This document shows positions 47,601 through 62,900 of a DNA stretch of 64,000 nt, in pieces. The stretch spans positions 32,382,332-32,446,331 of the forward strand of contig CALNVZ010003426.1 in NCBI GenBank assembly GCA_940671915.1, read 5' to 3'. The position numbers and the translations under genes were made by a program. Within the stretch, counting starts at the first letter, position 1, and each line of letters begins with the position of its first letter. A model generated the notes under the pieces. It saw only the letters and a program-made list of their open reading frames with translations. It searched no databases and was not told the DNA's origin. Origin of the DNA: Paracentrotus lividus (Eukaryota; Echinodermata; Echinoidea; Camarodonta; Echinidae).

Positions 47601-50600
47601 CTGAAGAGGTGAAGTTTGTATCTAAAAAGAGCAGTAGCTGATTGCTACATTCTTGGCATTTCAAATCACTTGAAATAATGCTCCAGGGGATTTGAGATGG
47701 AATGGAAAGATCTGTTTACATCGGATAACTAATCTGGATTAAGTACTGAGTGTGAACACAGCATTCAATAGACCAAACAAATTACATTGAGATACAATAT
47801 GCAGTCCATGTACAAATGACAAACTTGATAGTTTGCATTTTGCAATTTGAATATTTTTACTGCTAGAATTAATTAAAAGTGTCTCAACTACTCAATCAAC
47901 AAGAAAGAGAGAGAGAAAAAATATAGGCCTATAGCAAGGACGTTGAATGTAATCCATTCTATTGAAATACATCTAGAGAGAAATTATTCCTCTCCCAATA
48001 AACATTGGATTAAGTTGTCAAAATTACCACCTACCTGTGCATTCAATTAACTGGAACAAGGTATTTGTGAAAGTGGTATAAAAAAGCAAAAACTGGAATG
48101 TCTAAATTTGAAATTAAAAATTAAGGAGAATTAAAAATCATTAAACTGGTTCATTTGAATGCAATCAAGGAAATATACACACACACACACAAAAAAGAAG
48201 AAGAAAATTAGAAGCAAATGAGAATTGCTGCAAGAAAATATTTGAACATAATGAAGGCAATCATATGAAATAATGTCTTCATAGATCTTTTGTGTTTTAT
48301 AGTTTAAAGTTTATGTGTGAATTGGGTGGATGGTGATCAGCGTTGAGATAGAAATGAAACCTAATCCCTGGTGCATGAGATCAATATCTTGAAAATGTCA
48401 GTCAATATGAGGGGTTATTAGAGTCTATGATTTATGGGTGGATGGTGCGATGTCTGGACTATATCTGGGAGATTTTCAATCAGTTTCAATGTAAGCCAGA
48501 GATGAATTATAACTTTCCCTTTCACTTAAATTGTTTTAATTCAATAATGCATTCAGATTGGTTTTCATATTTACAACCAGTGTTGAAATTGGGTGGCGAT
48601 TATACCCATTCAAAGTAGACCAGTTATTCCTGTTGTGTAGTAACGCATTAAATCTTACTTGTAAAATGTACTGGTTTTTGTGTGAAATGGCAAAAAACTT
48701 CAAAATATTCCTGACACATAGATTGACTGCCCATAGTGCCTGCGATTAAATTAAAAAGAAATATATATTTTTTATATTTCAAAATGATTTTCATACAGTG
48801 GATTGGGCTTTTTTTAAAACCATACATCTTTGTATTTAATTTAGATTCTTGTTGTGTTATCTTATATCTGTCCTTTGCTGTCAATACCTCATGAGTCTAA
48901 TTGATTGCCTTCCACTACATGTAATCCTCTAAATTGAAGATGAGATTAAGTTAGAGACATTAAGCTTCCCTCATTTATCTTCTCAATTTGAGGCTATTGC
49001 CCAATCTGTTTTGTTTGTTTGTTAGAAAGAATAACAACTAGAAATTCACAGATTGAAGCAATAAATCGTCACAAAATCTTGTGTAAGGGTTTGATCATAG
49101 ATCATACAAATCATAAAATGTAGCCAAAACTAAAGTTTTATTATTTTGTTTTGGTGCAGGGGAATGAATTAAGGAAACAAAAGACAAATTTCATTGATTG
49201 ATTTTGTGGAAAATGTATATGTAAACGCCGTGAACGATATTAATAAAAGAAGGGGTGTATTTCATTTATTGTAATGTAATAGATGAAGTACAACAAATCA
49301 AATTCTGTGGGTGTGTGGCTCTACAAATTGTACACAAGAGAAAGAGGAATAGAAGCAAAAGCAAGGGAGTACATGAAGAGAGAGAGAGNNNNNNNNNNNN
49401 NNNNNNCCAAGGAAATAGAATTGATCATTACTGAGGACATAAAAAAATGATACAACACAACACCTAACAAAAAAGGAGAAGCTTCCATGACTTCAAAAGA
49501 AATTTGATTCTGAATGTAGGTCGACATGGATACTTGAAAGTTGTAAGAATTCAGTAATCTGAACTATTCCTAATTTCCTTGAAAATGACATGTCTTGTCT
49601 AGCCGTGGTTTTCGTGGTATTTGTGGTTCAACCTCCTACTGAGATGATAGGAAGATAAGAAGGGTAATCCCCTAGATACACCTCAAAATACCACCCCTTT
49701 CTTGCACTGCAAACACTATACACCACTCCTTTTGGGCTAATATATGATGTTTGCAAATGAATATCTTCCTATTCTACATGTACAACATACCAAAATACAA
49801 AATACCACTCCTTTGTGGGCAATATATGATGTTTGCAAATATATTCCAAGCCTACGTGCACAACATGTGAACACATGTACATGTAGGCCTACAATGTTAC
49901 AGACAGGGAACCTCCAGCCCCAATAGGATCAAAGCAAAATCATTTACAATGTTTGCAAATAATTTCCAAGACAATGCTTTTCATCGGTGGTGCATGATAC
50001 TGGAACAATGACAGGTTGCATTGAAAAGCTATTTTTGGGATGGCATAAATTCTAACAAATCTGCAAACAAAAAGTTTTCCCACAGTTATATTGATATTTA
50101 AAAACTTACTCATGTATTTGCTTGTTTTGCGTGTTTTGCTGCTAAGGAACGGCATGGTTCATTTTCAGAGAGCAATTACTTTCTTAAAAAGTCTTCACAG
50201 AGAAAAGTACTTTTTATAATCTATTCTATTTCCTCAAAGCACATTTGCTCTTAACAAAATACATGTAGATGAATAATCCTTCATACAACGTACTTTAACC
50301 AAAGGGACTGAAAGACAACTTGTTAAAGTTTTTTCACTAAACAAAACACTTTACATGTAGGTAGTATTATCGGCTAACTTGTATCGTATTGATTGTTATA
50401 ATTTTCTCAATATCCAAAAAGCAGAATTTCTCTTGATTATCTGAAATGGCACATTGTTTTTTTATTACATCTGAATGGTCTTTTCCACTACCAAAGAGGC
50501 CTGAGGGACTGTATTCACTTTTTTTTTTTTTTTTTTTTTACAGATAGAGTGTATCTGTAGAGATTTCTTTGCAATCTTTTCAATTTTCAAATAGCATGTC

Positions 50601-51703
50601 TTCCCTTTATTGTGAGTGTGTACATGTCCAGTATGTGGGAGGATGTTGGATGTGTTTCATCTAATTGGAGTGGATGGATGGCAAGATGGGGTTACATTAC
50701 AGGAACTCAGTGCAATACAATCTCTGAGATTAGATAGAGAAAGGCTTAATTGGACAGGTGCACGGTAACACACCTGATCGTCGGGAAACAAATGTCTGCA
50801 CGGCTACTTCTCATTATTTTATCAAGCTTCTTGTTTATGCTCTTTCTCTTCTAAATTGTACATTGTATTCTTCTTCTTCTTCTTCTTCTTCTTTTTAGGT
50901 CACCAAATTATATTTTATAATTAAAACCAGTCCAGTGTTGGACATAGGACTTACAATGTATGTATTCTATATTTAATGTTTGGCGTAGAAATTGTCATCT
51001 ATTTTTCCAATGTATTTGTGCATGAATGTATTTTATTTTCAGTCTTTTTTCAATGAGTTTGTGTTTATTAATCTTGTAGGATTATTGATTTTTAGTTATT
51101 GCTTTTTATAGATTTTTAAGCCTTAAAGATAAACTTGAATTCTGGTAATGACAGAAAATAACTTTTGACAGAATCCAACTGAGTCTCAGTTCAAAACTAT
51201 AAATACTTTCTATCCAATGATTTAGGAGAAAATTTAATAGCTGATTAATATTACCCAATGAACACCCAATATTTGTATATGTATGTAAGAAAGGGAAAAA
51301 CAAATATCAGAATAAATTTTAGTTTAATTTTACAGTTTTTCTCAATTTACAATTTATTTTACATACACAGTACCAAGATTGGTTATAATATAATTCATGT
51401 AGGCCTACTTTAAAGGTGGATTACATATTCTGTGAAAGAATGATATATTTGCATATATTTTAAAATCTAAATGTATTTATCATTTATTATTTTTCCAGTT
51501 GAAAGTTTGGGAGTTGACCCAGCTCTAGAAGTAGACCTGATCCAAGGAGTTTACATGAGTGCTGTAGATTCACCAGACGTCACACAGGTAGCAGGGCACC
51601 CACATAGCTATGGACCTGCATTCAATTTTGAAGGTTTGTACAATATTATTAAGATGGTGGCGATGAAGAACAAGTGTCCCAAATCTGGAAAGAATGAAAG
51701 AGA

Positions 51704-51771
<68 letters not shown>

Positions 51772-54700
51772 AGCGAAGACAGACGAACAAACAGAGAGAG
51801 ATGCTAATATGGACAAAAAATGAAAGAGAGAGAGCGAGAGAGAAAGAGAAGAAATAGCGACATACCTGAACATGTGAAGAGAAAACAGGATGAAAAGAGA
51901 TAGACAGAGAATTTCAGAGAGAGGAAGAAGGAGAGACAGACAAATAGAAAGGGACATAAAATATAAAAAAATAAAAGAGGCAGAAAGAAGGGTACATTTT
52001 TAGAGAGTGGGGGAGAGAGAAAGACAGATACAAATGTAAGGATAAGGAAAATGCACTGACACAAAAAAAAAGAAGAAGGAGGAAAGACACTGAATGATAT
52101 GCCCTCCAAAAAAAGAAAAAGACATCCCAAAATATATATAATGCACATGTACATGCTGTATGAAAAATGCCAGGAAAAATTGTAATGCTCTGATATTGAT
52201 ATCTATAATGTAGGTGAATCAAGGACCATTGAAGCTAATGAAGAGACTTATCAGAAGATGAAGAATTTACTGGCAGGGAGAGTGCCTGAATTTACTGTCT
52301 ATGCTACTGTGTATCAGAAGAAGAGAAATAGTGGTAGCATTGTGTCTATTACTGTGGGAAGAATAAGGTAAGTCAGATCAGCAGTGATTTAAAACAAACC
52401 TGAAACTTTGGTAAATGCTTTCAGCCATTTCCATGTCCTGAAACTTTCATGAATTGAAAAAAAAAAGTGTTTTGATTATTTTTATCCTTGTATTTTGCAG
52501 CTCGAAACTTTGGGGAATCTTGACCCGTCATCAAATTCCGATTAAAAAAAGAATTCTAAAAAGCTCATTTTTATCTTGATAGAATACTTGTAATGTCAAA
52601 TAAACACAGGAAATCGTGTCTGAGGTATTACACGAATTTTACAAATGATTTGAATATAAAGAGCTAATAAATGGGATGCCCACCATATTCTTCCTGAAGT
52701 GTCACACTTTATTTCCAATAATCTGATTAAATTGTAGGAAAATACAATGTATATCAAATGCATTCAAAATGTTTGTCAAAAAAATTTTCAACTGTATCTA
52801 ATATGATTAGAAATGATTTGAGCATCCCGTTTGGCTCTTGAAAATTCAAGTTATCCGTAAAGTCATACATTAGCTTTGCAAGCAGCTTAGTGAAATATAT
52901 TTGTACCTCCACTCTTTCCTGGTTGTACGATGGACCAAACTGCAATAAACCAACTATACACCCTGTGTAATAATTGCATAGTGTTCATTGTGTAATTACT
53001 TGGTGTGGGCCTGTATCGTATATGATCTCATTCGATGGTCACTAAATTAATCACTACCTTCAGTTTGGTTGTGATATCCTGTTTGTTATGTCGGCTAATG
53101 AATGCATAATTACAAATACATTGTAGGTCGGGTGGGCTATACTCGTTAAAATTTAGTGATGATCACTGTACAATGTATTACATATACAATTATATACTGT
53201 CTTGCTAACAGGCCTAGGCCCCTACATATAAACATGAGCAGTGAAATCAAATTCATAGGACCACTATTAAACGTTTTATCTGTAAAAGAGCTTTCTTTAG
53301 AAAAACCCATGTGAGCTACAAAAGAGTATAAACTGCTGTTAACGTACTGATGGAAATCCAAAGATGTTTTTTTTTTTTTTTTTTAAAGGAGCTATTTGTA
53401 TAGGTGTCCTTGGCACATAAAGGCTCAAAAAGCTTTGAAACACAAAATTATCCTGTTGATTTTTGGTTGTTTTTGCTACATTTTCAGATAAAGAAAATGG
53501 GCTCCACTGAAAAGAACTTTCAATATACAGTATACATGTATATTCCCTCTTTACAAGGCTTCCCCATGAGCGTTAGTGATCTTGGCAATGTTATTTAACA
53601 AAACAGTGAACGGATATTTCAATGGTCTATTTTTACATTGTACAATAAAGTTACCTTGTACAAATAGATCTGCTTCCTTCTATATACCAGTACATTTAAA
53701 ATTCTAAAGATATAGGAAGGCTTAAAGGGGTAGATCAGTAGTTGTAAAGGCAAAGAAATCCTACTGAAAGTGATTCCATTATACAAAAATATGTGTTATT
53801 CTTGCCATGAATTATGGCAAATTCTAGTGTATAATCCGAGTCAACGTAATTTTAATATTTATTTATGCCAATGCCTAGAGAGGCAACATTTTTTCTTTCC
53901 ATTTAAGCCATTTTTTGATCAAATGTGCTTAAATAAACGGTGAATATTGTATTTAAACAATATAAAAAATATTTCCAGCTAACAAAGTTATTAAATATGC
54001 AAAGTCCTATATCTTCCACTTAAAAAAAAGAAAAGAAGTAAAATAGAGGTACATGCACCTCTTACTGAGTTCTGTTTCTATATTGGGTGTGCTGTGTCTG
54101 TTAAATTAACGCACCCCAGAATAGCAGTTGGCGTGCCCATATATCACGGTAGGAAACAGCTAATTACCCAGTATTCATCAGGATTGTACCCTTTTGATGT
54201 GACGTATCAATAACTATAGTTATTAATTGTTAGTCAATCTATGAATCACGCTAACTGTATTCTTACTCATCTGTTGCTATAGAAACTGCATCGCTCTCCA
54301 GGAATGAGCATGTAGCTATATATAGACAATGATGTAACTATATACAATAAAGAAGGAAGATTCTGTTGCTAACAAAGAGATTATAACATTTTTTGTATAT
54401 CAAGGTTATCAGGAAATAATAATGATTTCCTGATGAAGTAATAATTTCCTGATAATGATGTAACTTGATCCCTTAGGGAATTCATCTGTCTTTGCTTCCC
54501 ATGTTCAAGTCCATATAGAGCTCGATCAAGCTCCAGTGTAAACAAAGCTGTTTCATTGTAATCTGTCTTCACATATATTTTAACAATAACAGATGTGTTC
54601 TTGACCTAATGAAATTTAAAAAAAAAGAGAAAAATGGGGAAATTAACAAAAAAAGCCAAAAAACAGTAATTTACTTTTATTGGAGAGGGTGAAAGGCATA

Positions 54701-57700
54701 TTTTCTTGATTGTATTTTCGTGATAAGATTGGAAAAGATGCATGTACTGCTCTCAATGGTTTACTTTGAATATGGAATATTTCTTTTTATATTTTTAACA
54801 AAAGTCATATTTTACTCAGTATCTTTGAAGTTTGACTGGTTTCACTAGCAATGAAGGGTTTGATTGTACACTAAATAATCTTTCCAGACCAGAAGACGAG
54901 TGTGGTTCCGAGAAAAACCCATCCACTCTTGATGAATTGGTGAAATGAGTCATTATGGTAATGGCACGCTTGGGAAACTAGTTATATTCATGCAACTCAT
55001 ATCATGTCGCACAAAATAAATACTTGCACTCATCAAAGCCAAGGCAAGAATGAACAGAAAATATGAAAAACACAATCAAAGTTACGAGGAAAGATATTAT
55101 ATTTCTTTATTCTGTCTTTTTTTGGTGTTTTTTTTGTGGGAATAAGTTACGCTATATATCATTTTGGTTCTTAAATACATCTTTGTGAGTACATGTGGAA
55201 GGACGAATTCAGCTTCTACTACACCCATGACAGCATGGTGAATGCAGACTGAGTTGATTCCCTACCCATTCAGTTTTTAATAATTGTAATCATGCATTAC
55301 ATATCATTCTGGTTTTTAGATACATGGAAATGAATTCTGCTTCTACTACATTTTGTGCACCCATGATGGTGTGGTCCAAACTGAGTCAATTCCCTACCCA
55401 TTCAGATGTTAATAATTGTATTCATGTACCTCATATCATTTTGTACTTTTAGATAAATGGAAATCTTTGCAAGTACGCGGCCTGAGTCGATACCCTAGGC
55501 TACGCATTCAAATTCAAATAGTTGTATTTTATGCACATTGTGGTTTTCAGATACATGGAAATCTTTGCAAGTACGCGGAACAATGAATTCCGCTTCTACT
55601 ACACCCATGACGGTGTGGTCCAAACTGAGTCAATACCCTACCCTTTCCAAGCCGAACAATGGTATAAGATTGCAGTGACAGTCAGCGGGTCTCAACTCAA
55701 ACTCTCTGTTGATTGCAAGGAGAATACGACCAGGCAGATCAGAATACCAGACCTGGACTTTGATAAGCCAGGATTGAAGATTTACGTTGGTCAGAGAGGT
55801 GATAGGACATACTTCAAGGTATGTAAATGTCTCAGAAGTACTTTAGCAACACCAACCTAGCAGTCTTGAACCACACATTTTATTCATATCCAAACAGTCA
55901 ACATTTTGTTCACTTAGTCTAGAAAGTGGAAGTATATTGAATGATTGAACATCTACGCTATGCACTTTACAACAGACAATTCCTCAAAATTTCATATGAA
56001 ATCATTGATGGAACAAGAACATATTTGGTTGAGGTATATCTACTGTATATATGAACATGTAAATGGAACAATAAGAGGACATAGTTTAACAGATTCTTAT
56101 TTGCTGCAATTCAAGTTGGGCTTTAAGTGATACAAAATTGCTCAAATACAACGCTTAAATTACAAACTACACCATTGTCCTACAGTTGTACCTTATGTTC
56201 ATTAATTTGGCTTTTATTGTAACATTAATGCTTCTTCAACTACTATCTGCTCAATCAATTCTAATTTTGTTTTCTTTTTATATTCATATATTTTTAAATT
56301 GCAGGGCACATTACAAGATGTGAAGCTGATAGCCTCTGCTCAAGGCTTTGTTGCTCAATGTCCTTACATGGGTAGATCATGTCCTACATGTGCTGAATAT
56401 CACACGATGGTTGAGACTATAACAAGACTAGAAAACCAGCTCCATCAGATGGAACTCAAGGTAAGTGACTTATTTAATTAAGATTAAATCTTTTTATCTT
56501 TCCAAATGATTAAAAAAAGACGTTCATGTATTTACAGGGATGTAGTAACATTGAATGATACATGTATTCAAATCACATTTTATTCGATTTAGCTTATTTT
56601 GCCAACATAATTATAAACACTTAGGTCAGTCTGTTATCTCTTCAAAATTACAAGCTTATTGCTTGCTTTACCTTCGAGATATCAATGATTTCATACTAAA
56701 ATCTTACAAACCATCCCGAATGGTTTATAAAACCATGTGCTTTCCACAAAGCACAACATACACCCATTTCCTGTTGTATAGTCCCCATCCCTAGCGGCCT
56801 GCTGAGCTAGCAAGAGAGGGTACTGGTGTTCGGCTGTATGCTTGGCATTGTTTGTTACACTGTTTTAAGGTAGTAAATGACATCCATTTGATCTGAAACT
56901 TTCAGTAGTTTGTTTCTACTGTTGGAACAATATAATTTTATTAATCTTGATCCAATTGCTCTCGTTTTTGAAAGCTACCCAATCCCTTTAAAGAATATAT
57001 TCAATAATCCATGATATTAAAAAAAAGTAATATATAAAATATTAAAAAAAGAAATGTCCCTGCCCCTTGCAAATAAAATTGGAACAAAATTTTAGAATTT
57101 GAAAAAAATTTTGTTGGTGATAATAGTTTAGTTGAGACTGATTCCATACCAAAACTAAAAACTCTAACAAAAAATAGGAAACGGAAAGCAAAGCTTGTAA
57201 GCTATTAAGTGGTAAAATAAGTGACATTGATTGAAGCTTCTTATAGGCATGTTAGAAATTTGATAGCAAATTTAAAGGGTGTTGAGTGGTTAGAATGATA
57301 GGATGGAGTAGTTGTTAGGGAATCATCACTTTATTGCAACATCAAAAATTGATCAAAGGAATATGATTACCGTTTCAAACATAAAAGCAGATTATGCCCA
57401 CATGTATTATTAACACATATGATTTATGGGAGAATAATTCAAGCTATGCGTGTTAGATACTGGACACCGAAAAGCAACGTATGCGTGTTTGGAGAGTAAT
57501 TAAACTTATTTCTGGTCAGGAAGCGTCTATTGTTTACTGAGTAACCTACGTCAGATTGATTGAAGGTTTAATAGAAATACATGCCAGGTAAAGTTTGTGA
57601 CCCTTGACCCCTGAAGGTCAGGAATCACTTTCATTTTCTATTCATTAAAACAATCCATAATAAAAACCAGGATATTAATATTTGTACTTTAATTGGATTA

Positions 57701-59612
57701 AACAAACAAATAATATAAAACATCTGGAAATCACAATTTGTATTGATTTTGGCAGATAATTTACCTCAATGATTCATCAGACTATTAGATAGGAAGTAGC
57801 TCGGTCAGCTGTTTGAAAGGTTTTCCCATCTGTTTTAATTTACGATGAAGGTCATGTACTTTTGTAGTAGTATACCGGGTAACCTTCATAACAGCATAAT
57901 TTCAGGAATCTTACTTTCCGGATCTAATCATGAGTATATACTTACTCCCACTAGTTAGTACATTGTGTATCAAGAGAATCAGAAGAGATGATAAAATATA
58001 TTTTATAATTTTTGGCTTATCTTCGCCAAAGTGTTCTATGATTGCAGTCTAACGACTTTTTCAAAAATAATCCCCCCAAATTGTTTTTTTTTTTTTAATC
58101 AATTAGTTTAGTTCAAAATATTGATATGGTCTGAATATGGCAAGGTCAAGTTTTAAAAAATATGGCAGGTAACACACAGGACATGTAACAAACGGGACAG
58201 TTATTTCCTGAAATATTTTTTCATTAAACATTTGGTGTAGCCAAGGTGTAGCAACATCTTGTGTAAAAAATTCCCGCTGATAAGACAAAAGAAACATAAT
58301 ACAACACACAAATGTAAAAATACTTATTGTGTTTCATTATTAAGGTGGAAGGGGAAGTAATAAAACTACATAAGCTCAGCAACTTTTGTGAGACTTTTCT
58401 GAGACATGAATACTTTAAGACTAAAAAAATAGAAAGTTATGTGCTAGGTTAGTTACAGTTTCACCAGAAGTAGTATTGAAACAGAAAATACATACTTTTT
58501 TGTTGTACTCCTATGATAAACCTTAAAAAAAAAATGATTGAAAATAGGCATTTTTTATGCATTTTTTTCATGAATATTAATGAGCCTTGTGATATCATAT
58601 GACCTTGAAATGACTTTTTGTCCTCATTTGCATCAAGTTCATTTCACACCCTTTATGGTGATATATGACACATTATATATACCTTTACAAACCCACTGAC
58701 ACACTTGAAACACAAATGGTCGAAAGGTTGAAAAAAATCACCACCTACACTTGTAAATTTACAAGTATTTAAGACCTTGCCCTAAAATGAAACTAATCAT
58801 ATCAAACAGTTGAAAAAGCCCACACGTATTTTGTCCCAGTAGACAAGACTATAAAGAACAAGTTCGTGCAAGCCAGCGCTTAGTGGAGTCATTTAGGAAA
58901 CCACTATTGCCATTGTTAGTCTACCGGTATGTGTGGGTGAACATTTTTTTGTACTGTTAGGTTGTTGAAAATTGTAAGATAATAGTAAAGTGCAGACCAA
59001 TTAATACACCCAAACAGGATCCAAGTAAAAAAAAAAAAATGTACATGTACGACCTCTGTATTATATTTTTGTTACATTACATTCTGTTTTGGGGTAGATT
59101 TTACTACATGTAATACCAATAAATCTTCAACTGTGAATATTCCCTTTAAATACCTGACTATTTCTGTTTCTATTTATTTTATAGTTTCAAGTGTCTGAGG
59201 CCCGAATTGATGAGTTGGAGTCATGTTCATGTGATAAAGGTTGTCATGTGAACGGAGAATTAATGGAACATAATTCAAGATGGACAGAAGACTGTTTGGA
59301 CTGTACATGTCAGGTAAATAAACCCCACTAATCATCACTTTCTCACTCATATTTTAGTTTTGATGCAATAATTTGTTCTTTGATTGTACTTTCGCTTTAC
59401 TGTAGTTGTCACAGTCATACTTAACTTATTGTTACCCCACAATCATCATCATCATCATCATCAACATCATCATCTTAGTTATCAGCTTCAACATCATCAT
59501 CATAATTATCATCATCATAATCATCATCATCATCATTATTATTCACCTCATCATCATCATCATTTTCAACATCATCAACAACAACAACAACATCATCATC
59601 ATCATCAACATT

Positions 59613-59644
<32 letters not shown>

Positions 59645-59816
59645 CATCCTCATCCTCATCATCCTCATCATCATCATCATCATCATTTTCAACATCATCA
59701 TCATTATCATTATCATCATAATTATCATCATCATCATTATTATTCACCTCATTATCATCATCATCATTTTCAACATCATCAACAACAACAACATCATCAT
59801 CATCATCATCAACATT

Positions 59817-59848
<32 letters not shown>

Positions 59849-59850
59849 AC

Positions 59851-59914
<64 letters not shown>

Positions 59915-62900
59915 TATCATTATCATCATAATTATCAGCACGTCTTCTAGAAATAGACACAGATATAGCAAATACAAGTACAAGACGTCTTTCTTTTAAA
60001 ATAAAGTGCAATGTTGTATTTATTAATCTTCTAAGCAATCTTTGAATGTCTTTAGCTCTACTTAGAAAGCTTAAATATTTTGTAATTTAAAATACTTTTT
60101 TTTTTAAATCATGTTAATTAGTCCAGTGTTTTGAACTCCATGTTTTTTGTGTGCAATGGTGCATGTACTGATTGATTTGTGAATAATTATTGTTTTGTAT
60201 TCATACTTGTTTGTAAAACCATTAACACATACATTTCAACCTTTTAGTTGCTGTGTTATGTGCATGTATCTTATATATTTTCCAAATAAACTATAAATAA
60301 AATAAAAAAAGCAAAAACAAAAACAAACTATCACCATCAAATGTAAAATTTTAATAGCAAAGCTCTGAAAATGTGTTTGTTTATGGTGTGATGTTTTTGT
60401 TGATAGATGAAGTATGTAGAATGTAATATAAGCACTGCTTGTTGACAACCAGCAGTAACTGATATTGATCTGGGTGGGTTGTGCACTTTTGTTTTTCTGA
60501 GAAAATATGTGTATCCACCCAATATTGATATTATTATTATTATTATATTATATCTACCCACTCTTGATATTTAATGGCTACCTGCAATAATTGAAAAACA
60601 TAGGAAAAACAGGGTAGAGCCATAGACATACACCAAATATCAATAGAACAGATGTTGTTTATCCACTCTGTGCCGCCTCTATACACTAGTTGTGTTCACA
60701 CGACCAGCATTAATTAAAGTTAACCCCAAGTTCCCCTCGAGAATTAAAATTAAAATGAACCTGACTCTGGGTAATAGCCATCAGGTTTTTCATCCTTGTG
60801 GATAAGAAACCTTAATAATTAAAACCCTGATGGTACCGTGCAAACATAGGTACTTTATTTCACCCGGGTCAAATTAATCATAGTGATTTAATTTCTCTTT
60901 AATACTGGTGCTAGGGGATTACACAAAATTAAAAGAATAATAATCTTGTCGCAGGCAAAGTTTTGAGCTTATTGGGTGCAGTGTACATGTAGAGGAATTA
61001 GAACTTCCTTTGGATAGGAAATGGAGAATAATAAATTCAATATAAGTTTAATAAGAAAACAAAACAATAAAAGACTAAATATGAATCTTTGCAATATTGA
61101 AATCTGTGAAACCAAATCATTTTGTTTTAAATTCATTTTTATTTAATATGAAAACTCATATAAAATAAAGTTTCTTCACTTGTTTTTTTTTTTTTTTTTT
61201 TGCCCATAACAGTCAGGCCATGTTACTTGTGAACCTGTAGAATGTGCACCTGTATACTGCAAGAATCCTATCTACCAAGCAGGCAATTGCTGCCCAATCT
61301 GTAAAGGTTTGTAAATAACATTATATTTATTGCATGTGTGAAGATAATCATGATTTATATGGTAAATGAAGATTAACAGAATCAAATAAAAGTTACAATC
61401 ATGAATGTTAAAGCCTACAAGTAAAGGATGATTTATGAATTTTTATAATTGCAAAAATAATTTGTCATATATATTTATATTTTTATGTAAAAATGGTAAA
61501 GCACTTTGATCAGTTCGTACATGTAAATAGAAGAGCACTATTTAAAACAACTATTATTTTTTTTAAAATTTATTATTTATATGTGTATATTAGTTAAATT
61601 ATAATTTAGCTGAGCAATGAGCAAATAAAGAAGGAATTGCATGGCAATAACCATAAATGAATGGCAAATAATTCAGCATCAATTTTCACCACTTTCTCTT
61701 TAGTTGTAATTGTATTACCATTGTTCTTTCCGAGGACAGAGATCCAGTTTAAGAAAACATATACATTATACTATGCACGTCTACTTGTACATGTTTGTGG
61801 AAATTCAAACAATTCATGCTCCTTTTAATGTTAATTTCAAAGTTTTTAACTCATGTTTTTTCACTTTGTTTTAATATTTAGCTAATTGTACAGTATCCGG
61901 AGTAACCTATCATCATGGAGAGGTATTTCAACAAAAAACATCTCGAGGAGCTCTGCAGATTTGCAGTGTTAAAGAATGCAATGTAAGTTACAGTCTCATT
62001 ACTTCAAGATATTTATTAAAAATATTACCTCAATTGCAGCTCTTTGCTCATTTCAAAAGGTCAAGTTTTATTGGGAATTTTAATATACTGCAATGCAAAA
62101 TTCAAAGTACATATACTCACTCCCAAGCTCTTATCAAATCATTAACCCCAAAAATGTTCCATTGAATGGAAATATCATCAAGAAGTTAAAAAGGGCCGCC
62201 CTTGAGGGCCAGGGTTCTATTTTAGTTGCTGGGTAGAGTAGACGGGAATACCATGAGTCGGTTCTTGGATAATTACACCCTGCTAAAAATCTACCACATA
62301 ACCCTTTTTTTTTGGGGGGGGGGGGTGTGTTGTTGTCCTGGTGGTAATTGTCCAGGGGGTAGTTGTCCTGATAAGTCATGAAATGTAGTATAACTGCACA
62401 GTATCTCATATTTTAACATTTTTTAGAGCAATTGTTTGGGTGATACAAGTCTTGATTTGATTTCATTGTAGAATGGTGGTACATCAACACAGAGACAGGA
62501 TAGTGTAAGTAATATGTGTCCTACACCATCCTGTGCTGTATCAGAGAGATTTACTGTACCAGGAAGCTGCTGTGAATTCTGTCAAGGTAATCATACATTT
62601 CAAACATGTTTTCCCTTCTCACATAGTCAAATTATTCTTTATAATCTCAAACAGACCCCCTTCTTTTGAAAATTCCAAGGATCAATTCCAAAACATGTGA
62701 ACACAATATCAGTTTTGCCGGCCCTGAAATTTGGAATGATCTTCGTCTTCAAATTTGTTCTTTTTACAACAGTTCAAACATTCAAGAACAAAATGAAAAC
62801 ATATTTTTTTCACCCTCTGATCCATTTGGCATGAAAATGGCTTGAGGAATTGTTGAAGTTTTAATTTCACTGTCTAAACTGTTCATTACTTAACACAAAA

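Noticed and set aside
51649-52222. Ser/Leu/Phe-rich minus-strand frames
   Set aside because: Translation of a GA/AG microsatellite on the opposite strand of NELL.
59384-60038. Poly-His, poly-Ile and poly-Asp frames of nearly 200 codons
   Set aside because: They are the reading frames of a CAT repeat inside NELL intron 6.
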